Shown: in pieces, positions 1-7,318 of the stretch
Layout: each line of letters starts with the position of its first letter
Numbering within the stretch: the first letter of the stretch is position 1
Program-made: the position numbers and the translations under genes
Notes under the pieces: generated by a model
The model's database searches: none
What the model was told of the DNA's origin: nothing
What the model saw: the letters and a program-made list of their open reading frames with translations, nothing else
Origin: Pseudomonas abietaniphila
GTDB taxonomy: Bacteria; Pseudomonadota; Gammaproteobacteria; Pseudomonadales; Pseudomonadaceae
DNA length: 64,000 bases
Assembly (NCBI RefSeq): GCF_900100795.1
Contig: NZ_FNCO01000016.1
Span: 1 to 64,000 of the forward strand
Direction: 5' to 3'

Positions 1-33
1 CTGCTCAAAAAGTGAGCAGAAGCAGTTGAACAC

Positions 34-88
34 CTGGGTCAGTTTTCAGTCGGCAGAACAGCCTCTACTGGGTCAGTTTTCGGTCAGC
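34..88. repeat. Two short direct repeats, IS-end-like
   Basis: A 21-base motif beginning CTGGGTCAGTTTTC occurs at 34-54 and 68-88, 34 bases apart, with three differences near the 3' end. Closely spaced copies of a TGGGTCA-type motif near an edge resemble the multiple terminal repeats of IS21-family (istA/istB) elements. No transposase lies inside the window, so this may be the end of an element to the left. The direct repeat is seen; the IS assignment is inference. Confidence 0.4.
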
Positions 89-528
89 GGCAACAGTGGG
101 GGCACACGAACTGATTTCCGGCCTGACTGCGGCTACTGGCCGAACTTCGAGCGGCTCTAGTCGCCGAGTCTCGGCAAACCGGATATCAAATTGTACGAAA
201 GCCAGATGTCGTCCAGCCTTAGCTGGGGTGGTTGCTTCGGGCGAGCATAGAGCCGAGCCACTGAAGGTGCCTATACCCATGACCGGCAGAGATTAATGTT
301 GGAGTGGGAGGCGGAATGCGGCCATCACTGGGCATCTGTCGCTAAGGTATAGCAACGCCGTGGTGAGCTCTGACTCGCATTGGATCGCCGAGGATGCAAG
401 CTTGGAATCGACGTATTGGAGGGCAGCCGGCTGGTTATGCCGTAGGTACGCCCGGAAATACCCCACATCGGGCAGGCATTGGCAGCAATCCTGATACTGT
501 CATATCTTTTCCATGCGCGAGATTTGAG
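89..528. other. Intergenic stretch at island edge
   Basis: No reading frame here has convincing codon use or a ribosome binding site. Short frames on both strands overlap each other and look like noise. It lies between the IS-like repeats and the first plausible gene. Confidence 0.4.
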
Positions 529-981
529 ATGGCCCACTCTGCGCAATGCGTCGTCAGCTTCATCGCAAATCTGTCGCCGATTTACCACGGCGAAGAAATC
601 CTCGGCATGCACGTAGCCCGATCACTCATGGACGGCACCGTGATTGTGCCCGAGCCAAATGACGAACAAGAGCCGGAGGATGCGTCCGTAATTGTGTGGT
701 GCCAGGGCGACTCAAGCAGGGCTAGTGAGGTACCGGCGTACTTGATGGCCAGCAATGCGTTGGTGAGCTACGTGCAGTTCCACAGCGTAGGTCGAGACGC
801 TGAGTATGCCGGCAACCTCCTGGACGACCTTAGTAAACACTTCATTCACAAAACTGGTGCAACAATGTGTCTGCCATACCGCGAGGAAGAATTCGCTTTT
901 CTCGGGAAAGTGCTTAAGGCAACTGAAGCAGCGGGGCCGAAAATAGCTTGGGAAGCTCTCAAAAAGGGGCTGGGGCTGTAG
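529..981 (+). CDS. Hypothetical protein, 150 aa
   Basis: The frame stays open from 394, but the segment before the ATG at 529 is low quality, so 529 is taken as the start. The product is soluble and acidic in the middle (residues about 40-60 rich in E, D and P). It ends in a Lys/Ala-rich helix-like tail (residues about 125-150). No signal peptide, membrane segment or known motif was recognised. The ribosome binding site is weak. It is on the same strand as the regulatory pair that begins 230 bases downstream, but nothing links them functionally. The family is unknown; I am moderately confident that it is a gene. Confidence 0.5.
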   Translation: MAHSAQCVVSFIANLSPIYHGEEILGMHVARSLMDGTVIVPEPNDEQEPEDASVIVWCQGDSSRASEVPAYLMASNALVSYVQFHSVGRDAEYAGNLLDDLSKHFIHKTGATMCLPYREEEFAFLGKVLKATEAAGPKIAWEALKKGLGL

Positions 982-1210
982 CGCGGATTCGATATGTCTA
1001 CAGGCCTGCAAAGCCTCAATTTGCCTCTATCCTTAGCAGACCCTGGTGTGGTCAGAGTGGATAATTGCATCATGCGCATCCGGAGTGCAGATGCCATTGA
1101 CGAAAACTACACTGTGACCATTGTTGGTGTATCCTTGATCATAACAAAGCTGCAGCCGATCAATCGGGCTAGGCATTGTCAATGCCCCCGTAAATAGCTG
1201 TCTCGCTTAG

Positions 1211-2356
1211 GTGGATGAGCGAAGCGCATTATATGAGTTTGTTACCATGCAGAGACGGATTTCCCTTCTTTTAAAAGAGCAGCCAGGCCTAAAGGGCCGT
1301 GAAATAGCTTCAAAACTGGGCCTTGACAAAAAAGAAGTCAATCGTTTTTTGAATGACAGCAGGACACTATATCAACAAGATGATGCCTTCTGCTGGTCAC
1401 TGAATCTTAAATCGGAGTTTGTGGTCGATTTTTCCTCTCAAACCCACGGTTCATGGATCAAAGACGGGGACGTAGAGCGGGAGCTGATGAAGGCTGGTTC
1501 ACCCCTTGAGCTGCCCTATCGAAAAGTTCGGATCCTGATTGGAGACGGAAAGCCAATGATGTTGTGTGCAATCGCAAAAATTCTTGCGTTGGCTAATCAA
1601 CTGGCGCTCGAAAAGCGCGCAGTGTCCCTAGATTTTTCAGGGAATATCAGTACGTTATCATATCTGAGCCGGGCAGCTTTTATCTCCCGGTTGCATAAAG
1701 AAGTATGCGTTTTGCCGCATCGTCCAGATGAGTCTGAAGGTCAAATGTATTTGGCTAATAATTTGGGATTAGTTGAGCTTTTGGAAATCAAAGATTCTTT
1801 AGCGGAAGAGAACATTCCAGAAAGGATTAAGCACAGCTACGAGCACTTATTTGGAAAGCTACATGCGAACAAGTTATTTACTATAGTTGCTGAATCCGTG
1901 ACCAACGTTCAAAGACATTCGGAAACTAAAGTGCCTGGTGTTGCCGCGATGCAGCACTATAACTTCGGTAAAAACAAATCAAAAGTGTTGACGATTATAT
2001 CAGATAGCGGTGCCGGTATATGTGCCACGCTACGCCCTGCTTTGGCGAAATACTGGCCTGGGGTTGCGGCGCAGTTTCCAGCGAATGACGGCGCTTCCGA
2101 TCCAAAACTAATCGTGCGAGCGATGCAGGAACAAGGTTTAAGCTGCACGGGGCAAGGTGGTGCGGGACTGCATGCCACTCTCACTAAAGCGCAGCTATTA
2201 GACGCTTCGATAAATATCAGGCAAGAGACCTTTTCGGTCTGTCTGTCGTACAAAAATGGGCAGCTACAGAAACCGACATGGGCTTTGAATTTGCCTAAGC
2301 TAGCAGGCACCCATATTGTTTTTGAGTTCTTGACAACAAAATTAGCCGCTGCTTAA
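1211..2356 (+). CDS. Winged-helix / GHKL ATPase protein (partner-switch kinase-like)
   Basis: 381 aa. Residues 13-63 form a winged-helix-like segment whose recognition helix contains KKEVNRFLN and which ends in a Trp; this resembles Z-alpha-type wHTH domains. Residues 105-170 include a beta-strand/helix stretch around VSLDFSGNIS that looks STAS-like. The C-terminal part has GHKL ATPase motifs: the N box E228-x3-N232, the G1 box D265-x-G267-x-G269 and the G2 box G314-x-G316-G-x-G319. No DHp histidine-kinase helix is visible, so it resembles anti-sigma or partner-switch kinases more than sensor kinases. The GTG at 1211 has a poor ribosome site; ATG 1247 would still keep the winged helix. The STAS-like gene follows after 9 bases, indicating an operon. 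ATPase fold is confident; role is inferred. Confidence 0.78.
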   Translation: MDERSALYEFVTMQRRISLLLKEQPGLKGREIASKLGLDKKEVNRFLNDSRTLYQQDDAFCWSLNLKSEFVVDFSSQTHGSWIKDGDVERELMKAGSPLELPYRKVRILIGDGKPMMLCAIAKILALANQLALEKRAVSLDFSGNISTLSYLSRAAFISRLHKEVCVLPHRPDESEGQMYLANNLGLVELLEIKDSLAEENIPERIKHSYEHLFGKLHANKLFTIVAESVTNVQRHSETKVPGVAAMQHYNFGKNKSKVLTIISDSGAGICATLRPALAKYWPGVAAQFPANDGASDPKLIVRAMQEQGLSCTGQGGAGLHATLTKAQLLDASINIRQETFSVCLSYKNGQLQKPTWALNLPKLAGTHIVFEFLTTKLAAA

Positions 2357-2365
2357 ATCCTTTCC

Positions 2366-2926
2366 ATGAATGAGAAAATCCCCACCATCGACTTTAGCAA
2401 ATGTGCTAGCGCCAAGAATCCTTACGGGAGCGCTAGTGGCAAGCTTGCGCACGCTAAATTATTGGCTGAGATAGAAAATCTCGGAAAAGTTAGCGTAATC
2501 GGCGTCTCCTTTAGCGGCCTGGAAGGCGCAGACGTATCTTTTCTACGAGAGGCTTTGGTTTACGCGATCAAGCGTTTCAAAAATGAGATTGCGTTCTATG
2601 TAACTGACCTCCCAGACGAAGACATCGTGGCTAATCTTCAAGCGGCAGCGGTCTCTGGAGGCCAGCCTGTCACGTATTGGTCTGATGACGAATGTCGCTT
2701 TCTTGGCTCTGAGCAGTCCTCATCCAGCCGGACGCTACTGGATTTCATCGCTTCCCAGCGTTCGTCCACGACGTCGAAAGTCGCTGAGGCTCTCGCTATC
2801 AGCGTGCAGAATGCCAGTACCCGCCTCAAGCGGCTTTATGAAGAAGGCTACGTGATGCGTATCGAAGAGACCGCAGAAACTGGCGGTCGAGAGTATGTGT
2901 ACCGGGTAGCAGGCGGTTCTGCTTAA
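2366..2926 (+). CDS. STAS-like (DUF4325-type) protein with C-terminal winged helix
   Basis: 186 aa. Residues about 28-100 form an alpha/beta STAS-like domain (VSFSGLEGADVSFL at 47-60 fits the strand-loop-helix around the usual phospho-acceptor site, with several Ser present). Residues 121-181 are a MarR-like winged helix in which a recognition helix is followed by a beta hairpin. The gene starts 9 bases after the GHKL ATPase gene and is followed at once by a strong terminator, so the two form a bicistron. ATPase plus STAS is the arrangement of anti-sigma/anti-anti-sigma switches. Here both proteins also carry a DNA-binding-type domain, suggesting that the switch acts directly on a promoter. 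The target is unknown; the Ubl operon just downstream is an obvious candidate. Confidence 0.75.
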   Translation: MNEKIPTIDFSKCASAKNPYGSASGKLAHAKLLAEIENLGKVSVIGVSFSGLEGADVSFLREALVYAIKRFKNEIAFYVTDLPDEDIVANLQAAAVSGGQPVTYWSDDECRFLGSEQSSSSRTLLDFIASQRSSTTSKVAEALAISVQNASTRLKRLYEEGYVMRIEETAETGGREYVYRVAGGSA

Positions 2927-2946
2927 AGGGCTTCCGTTAACCAGAA

Positions 2947-2980
2947 AAAGGGTGTAGGCTTTTGTCTATGCCCTTTTTTT
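2947..2980 (+). terminator. Rho-independent terminator after the GHKL/STAS pair
   Basis: A 13-bp stem (arms 2947-2959 and 2964-2976, with three G-T wobbles) closes on a TTTT loop and runs into seven T residues at 2974-2980. It lies 21 bases after the STAS-like stop codon and separates this operon from the Ubl operon. Confidence 0.9.
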
Positions 2981-3357
2981 GCGCTATAGAGTAAACAGCT
3001 TCATTTACTCAGAATTATCTTCCAAAGCCTAAGGACGGCTTCGGACAGCGCCAATAGGGCATAGCTCGAACGCATGGAGCGCTTGAGAGATGTGGAGCAG
3101 AGGGGTTGGGGGCACGAGAGATCAGCGTGCGGCTCACTAAAAATAGGAGGCAAGCTGAGAGGGATTTCGGAGAGGAAACGGAGATTTGGCAACCGCAGCG
3201 CAACGCCAATTGCGCTTGAAGGCACGAGCACGTGTGAACGACGTGAGTATCCGTGTGCTTCGGCGGGCAGTCAAGGGAATGATTGCAGCCATCTCCTAGA
3301 AGACAGGTTCATCTTGAACCGAATTATTGCTCGATACCGAGCCACTAGGAGAACACC
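2981..3357 (+). promoter_or_regulatory. Leader/promoter region of the Ubl operon
   Basis: About 380 bases without a convincing gene; a frame running from 3074 into the Ubl gene has poor codon character. It must hold the promoter of the ubiquitin-like operon because a terminator closes the upstream operon. No clear sigma-70 boxes or palindrome could be picked out. A good ribosome binding site, AGGAGA, sits 7 bases before ATG 3358. Confidence 0.55.
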
Positions 3358-4455
3358 ATGCAGGACTTACAAAATCAACAGCGTCCCATCACCATTCACA
3401 TTGGAGATGAGAATCTGAATTACCGCGAAGTAATCATCCACGACCACACTCCAACGGGTCAGCAAATCGCATTGGCTGCGGGTTTCAAGCCGGACGATGA
3501 GGCTATCGTCCTCATGCTGCTGCCAGCGGGGCTTGAAGATGTAAGCCCGAATGAAGGTGTTGGCGCGGTGCTGGATGGTCAACGCTTCATCGTTGCCAGC
3601 TCAGATCGCACCTACAACTTTACGGTTGATGGCGTCCGCCTGCCATGGCTGCGTTCGACCATTACCGGTGAAATCATCCGCAAGCTGGCCGATGTCCCAT
3701 CGGATAAGCGCCTGCTGCTTGAACGCGAAGACGAAGCGGATTTGGAAATCTCAAATGGCGCTGTGGTTGATCTCGATGCTCCTGGCACCGAACGATTTAT
3801 TACTCGCCCTGGCATCTGGAAGCTGAACGTCCAAGGCACGATTCTGGACATTCATTTTCCATCCATCTCCGTTCGGGATGCTTTAGTTCTGGCTGGCCTT
3901 GATCCGAATGGCAACTGGCTGATTTTTCTCAAGGTTGAAGGCCAAGAGAAGCGCGCGCTGCAAATGAGCGATGTGATCGACCTGACAACTCCCGGCATTG
4001 AAAAGCTTCGCTTGACCCCAGCCGATGTTTCAAATGGCGAGTCAGCATCGACGCCGCTCCGCCAGTTCGACATTCTGCCAGCAGACGCAAGTTATCTCGA
4101 TGCGATGGGACATCGCTGGGAGACTCGCTTTGAACCCATAACAGGATCCGAACCGCGTCGCTGGCTTGTAATACAGGATTACGTTCTTCCTGAAGGTTAC
4201 ACCTCCGAGAAGGTGCAGTTGGCCTTGGACATCCCAGCTGCCTACCCGATTGCGCAGATCGATATGTTTTATCTGCTGCCAAGTGTCGCCTTGTGCAGCG
4301 GGATGCCCATCCCTAACGTTCAGGTGACAGCGGTCATTGGCGGTCAGACGTTCCAAGGCTGGTCTCGGCATCGTCCTTGGAATCCTGCCTCGGACAGCAT
4401 TGCTACACAGATGTCGATGGTCGATGGCTGCTTGCACAAGGAGGTGGGCAAATGA
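3358..4455 (+). CDS. Triple ubiquitin-like (multiubiquitin) protein fused to E2-like domain
   Basis: 365 aa. Three consecutive beta-grasp repeats of about 70 residues are visible (about 10-81, 83-150 and 153-221). The second and third share the phrase DLDAPG / DLTTPG before a closing beta strand, and all have the Ubl-like strand-hairpin-helix order. Residues about 233-360 match the prokaryotic E2 family associated with multiubiquitin proteins: RWLVIQDYVLP, then YP(x)n-F, then an HRPW segment. The chain has only two Cys, 313 (ALCSGMPIP) and 358, so one of them would be the E2 active site. No repeat ends in Gly-Gly. The stop overlaps the next start as ATGA, so translation is coupled to the E1-JAB gene. 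Role is inferred: donor and carrier of a ubiquitin-like modifier, possibly in antiviral defence. Confidence 0.85.
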   Translation: MQDLQNQQRPITIHIGDENLNYREVIIHDHTPTGQQIALAAGFKPDDEAIVLMLLPAGLEDVSPNEGVGAVLDGQRFIVASSDRTYNFTVDGVRLPWLRSTITGEIIRKLADVPSDKRLLLEREDEADLEISNGAVVDLDAPGTERFITRPGIWKLNVQGTILDIHFPSISVRDALVLAGLDPNGNWLIFLKVEGQEKRALQMSDVIDLTTPGIEKLRLTPADVSNGESASTPLRQFDILPADASYLDAMGHRWETRFEPITGSEPRRWLVIQDYVLPEGYTSEKVQLALDIPAAYPIAQIDMFYLLPSVALCSGMPIPNVQVTAVIGGQTFQGWSRHRPWNPASDSIATQMSMVDGCLHKEVGK

Positions 4456-5843
4456 TCGCAAATACCTCACTGGTATTTGCTGAAGCCGATCATGCCGCGC
4501 TTCGGGAGCATTTGTTCCCGGGCGATGGCCTGGAGGCATCGGCAGTGCTGCTGTGCTCACGTTTTGAGGGGACTCGGACGAAATTGTTGCTAAAGGATTG
4601 GATACCTGTCCCTTACGAAGCTTGCAAAGTTAGGTTGGTGGATGCGATCACGTGGCCTGGTGAGTATCTTGAGCGTGCTATAGACCAAGCAGAGAAAGAG
4701 GGCCTGACAATTCTTCTGACGCATTCGCATCCTGGTGGCTTCTTGGAGTTCTCCCAAGTTGATGATGATAGCGACGCGATCAGCGTACGAGCCCTTTGCC
4801 AAGCCATAGACAGAGCCCATGGTTCCGCGATCATGATTGATAGCGGTGAGATGAGGGCTCGGCTGTACAACAGTTTGATGGTGCCCTCATTCATCGACCT
4901 TGTCACAGTTGTTGGGCATGACATTCACTACTGGTGGGCTGATTCAAGGGCGGAGTGCCCACCAATGGCTTTCACTTCGGAGATGAAGGCATATCTGAGG
5001 CGGCTGGTGGTAGCGGTCGTAGGTGTCTCAGGTACAGGGTCTATTGTCGCGGAACAGGTTGCACGACTAGGGTTCGGACGAGTAATTCTCATCGATCATG
5101 ACTGTGTTGAGCTGAAGAATCTCAACCGGATTCTGAACTCGACCGTTGAGCATGCGATTGCTTCGACGCCAAAGACTGAAATGTTTGCTCAGGCAATCAC
5201 ACGGATGCGTGGTGAGAATGTGGCGGTATCGATCAACGACTCTTTGGCAACCAGGCACGCAGTCCTTGCAGCGGCAGAAGCTGATGTCATTTTCAGCTGT
5301 GTCGATACGAAAGAAGCGCGGATGATCGCAGATCGTCTGGCGGCAGCTTTTCTGATCCCCCTCTTTGACGTGGGTGTCACGATCCCCACCTACAAGACCG
5401 TCGATGGTCATGATGCGATTATCGACGTCGCAGGGCGTATCGATTACGTTCGGCCTGGAGGCCCCACTTTAGAAGAACGTGGGGTGTACAGCCCCGAATC
5501 CCTCCATGCGGAGTATCTGCTTCGCGTAAACAAAGACGCCCATGAAGAGCAAGTCAATTTGGGCTACTTCAAGGGAATACAAGATGAGGCTCCCTCTGTA
5601 ATCACTCTCAACATGCGCGCAGCCTCTGCTTGCGTTTCTGAATTTATAGCCAGGGCCTTTCCGTTTAGAGAAGAACCCAACTCAAATTACGCACGGACGC
5701 GATTCAGCTTGTCAGGCTGTGAAGAGGATTATTGCCGGGAGGATTTTTGGCCCATTCATGCCAACCTGCTGCTGGCGTCTGGGTGTTCGGAGCCCCTATT
5801 AGGTATACCTTCACTTGGTCGGAGGCAATCCAATGCTGCGTGA
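4452..5843 (+). CDS. JAB/JAMM peptidase fused to ThiF/E1-like adenylating enzyme
   Basis: 463 aa. The N-terminal half (about 1-165) is a JAB domain with the complete zinc motif H91-x-H93-P-x6-S101-x2-D104, typical of Ubl-processing or deconjugating peptidases. The C-terminal half (about 183-400) is an E1/ThiF Rossmann domain: nucleotide loop G191-V-S-G-T-G196, LIDHD with D215, N225-R226, K241 and CVDTKEAR with D285 and R290. The tail has a CEEDYC segment and more Cys residues that could serve as the acceptor. The start at 4452 overlaps the Ubl-E2 stop by 4 bases, and the stop overlaps the next gene by 11. The fusion places maturation or deconjugation and activation in one chain; both active sites look intact. 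Confidence 0.88.
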   Translation: MIANTSLVFAEADHAALREHLFPGDGLEASAVLLCSRFEGTRTKLLLKDWIPVPYEACKVRLVDAITWPGEYLERAIDQAEKEGLTILLTHSHPGGFLEFSQVDDDSDAISVRALCQAIDRAHGSAIMIDSGEMRARLYNSLMVPSFIDLVTVVGHDIHYWWADSRAECPPMAFTSEMKAYLRRLVVAVVGVSGTGSIVAEQVARLGFGRVILIDHDCVELKNLNRILNSTVEHAIASTPKTEMFAQAITRMRGENVAVSINDSLATRHAVLAAAEADVIFSCVDTKEARMIADRLAAAFLIPLFDVGVTIPTYKTVDGHDAIIDVAGRIDYVRPGGPTLEERGVYSPESLHAEYLLRVNKDAHEEQVNLGYFKGIQDEAPSVITLNMRAASACVSEFIARAFPFREEPNSNYARTRFSLSGCEEDYCREDFWPIHANLLLASGCSEPLLGIPSLGRRQSNAA

Positions 5844-6168
5844 TATTGTCGCTTGGTTTATTCGCAGCGCCGAACCACTGCTCCCTTCTCGGCGCCTGGT
5901 CGTGGTAGAAGGGGACACTCTGCCATCCACGATACCCTTTCGATCTTTGGTGTTAGCAAGAGACGCTGACGAGGACTGGTGCATCGGTTTCCGATGCCCT
6001 TGCGGATGTGGTCGAACTATCGAGCTGATGTTAATCCTAGAGGCCAAACCTCGTTGGAGTTACAGCTTGGATTCAGCAGGGAAGCCATCACTCCACCCGT
6101 CGATTTGGCTTAACAATGGTTGCAGATCTCACTTTTGGTTACGGCAGGGACGCGTCCACTGGGTGTAG
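5833..6168 (+). CDS. DUF6527-type small zinc-ribbon-like protein
   Basis: 111 aa. Residues 50-59 hold four Cys (C50, then CPCGC at 55-59), and a second group C97-x2-H100 lies in a GCRSHFW segment, so a bound zinc is likely. GGAGG sits 8 bases before ATG 5833, inside the end of the E1-JAB gene. As I recall, DUF6527-type proteins are regular neighbours of bacterial E1/JAB/multiubiquitin genes. A substrate-binding or E3-like role is only a guess. It closes the operon; no terminator is visible in the next 280 bases. Confidence 0.72.
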   Translation: MLRDIVAWFIRSAEPLLPSRRLVVVEGDTLPSTIPFRSLVLARDADEDWCIGFRCPCGCGRTIELMLILEAKPRWSYSLDSAGKPSLHPSIWLNNGCRSHFWLRQGRVHWV

Positions 6169-6314
6169 CTTACGACAATGCCTGACGAGGAACGCTTGTG
6201 TTTGGCAATAGGAGTGGATCTGGCTCCGAGATCAAGGAGAGTAGAATGACCCGCTGGATAACGGCGTCTGACAGTCAGGCTGGTTCTAGACAGGAGGGCA
6301 TGTTTGGTGCCAAA

Positions 6315-6413
6315 GCAAGCGGAGCGCGCAGGCCGAAAGGTCACAGAGCCGAGGATCGAAGCCCATAGGGCCATGACCCCAGCGACAGCTGGCGGCATGG
6401 TTCACGAGAGCCG
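6315..6413 (+). repeat. Direct repeat, copy 1 (about 100 bp)
   Basis: It begins with a 23-base block starting GCAAGCGGAGCGCGCAGG that is identical in the copy at 7003. It then shares the shorter blocks GAAGCCCA, AGGGCC and TGGTTCACGA in the same order. The two copies bracket the minus-strand gene 6451-6852. Confidence 0.7.
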
Positions 6414-6450
6414 CTCCCGTCCGGGCGGCCAAACAGTTTGGCAGACAGTT

Positions 6451-6852
6451 CTATCCTTCGGTAAGCGGCTGATTTTTGCTGCCGTCATGGTTAGAGCACA
6501 AGGTACTGACCCAGCTTCCTCTCGTCTGCGTACCTGGCGCTCCGCACTGCTCACACGTTCGCAACGAAAGCTGCACCGCCAGATCCACGGCACCTTCGCA
6601 GTATGCGTCTCCACCCTCGTAGAAAAAGCGAAGCTCGCCGAACTTTGATTTTATCTGCCCGACCGTCACTGGAGCAACATCCGGGTACCGCTTAAGGCGA
6701 GCCTGGAGCGTATCGCAAAGAGACAGCAGGATTCCCCTCCACCCAGGATTACAGTAGATGTCGTCAACGGCGGGATCAGAAAAGAGCAGCGGATATCGTT
6801 GCCTGAACTCTTCGACGGTGATCTCGGGTAAGGCAGTGGTGGGCTGATTCAT
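6451..6852 (-). CDS. Conserved hypothetical protein, Cys-pair C-terminus
   Basis: 133 aa from the ATG at 6852. It has the pattern GW-x-LL-x-LC near residue 38, then VGQIKSKFGELRFFY near 66-80, then a CEQCGAPG knuckle near 101-108. I recognise this as the pattern of a widespread phage/bacterial hypothetical family (GW..L...VKEKFG.LRFY...CE.CG.PG), but its function is unknown to me. A single visible CxxC plus later Cys could bind zinc. No good ribosome binding site is seen. It stands alone, opposite in strand to the Ubl operon, between two direct repeats, which suggests cassette-like acquisition. Confidence 0.65.
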   Translation of the reverse strand: MNQPTTALPEITVEEFRQRYPLLFSDPAVDDIYCNPGWRGILLSLCDTLQARLKRYPDVAPVTVGQIKSKFGELRFFYEGGDAYCEGAVDLAVQLSLRTCEQCGAPGTQTRGSWVSTLCSNHDGSKNQPLTEG

Positions 6853-7318
6853 AATGACCAATCGGGAGCAGGAATTTGCGTGCCTGGGTGGGAGCGAGGC
6901 ACGACGCGGGATGATTCATTGTGCATCGGAGGCGAATGATCAGCCCGGCGCTCAGAGTCGTCATGGGAGCATCCAGACCTGGCAACCTTGGTATCCTCAA
7001 AGGCAAGCGGAGCGCGCAGGCCGAAGGCCGCAGGTGTAATGGATGGAAGCCCAGAGGGCCGAGACGCATGGCGGCTTGGTTCACGACAGCCGGCACGGGC
7101 AGGGGACACCAAGAACAACATTTTCCCATCAGAGCGCTTTCAGCATCGTCTCCAGCGTTTGAAGCTCCCATGTGCTGAACAGCGCCACAGGGTTCCCAAA
7201 ACGATCACCAGGATCAAACGCGCATAAGGGCGCCCCGTTTCAAGATTGGATGCCCGTTAGTGTGCGGTGCAGCTGGCAGACTCCGCACCTGAATGGCGGC
7301 TGAGCCCTCATCATTGCT
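6853..7318. other. Non-coding stretch with direct repeat copy 2
   Basis: No frame here looks like a gene; overlapping frames on both strands are of low quality. It contains the second direct repeat (7003-7092) and is otherwise featureless. Confidence 0.5.
7003..7092 (+). repeat. Direct repeat, copy 2
   Basis: Same orientation and block order as the copy at 6315: GCAAGCGGAGCGCGCAGG, then GAAGCCCA, AGGGCC and TGGTTCACGA. The blocks between them have diverged. Separation of the two copies is 688 bases. Confidence 0.7.

Noticed and set aside
3074..3418. 114-aa frame in the leader of the Ubl operon
   Set aside because: Poor composition and it runs out of frame into the confident Ubl start, which has AGGAGA.
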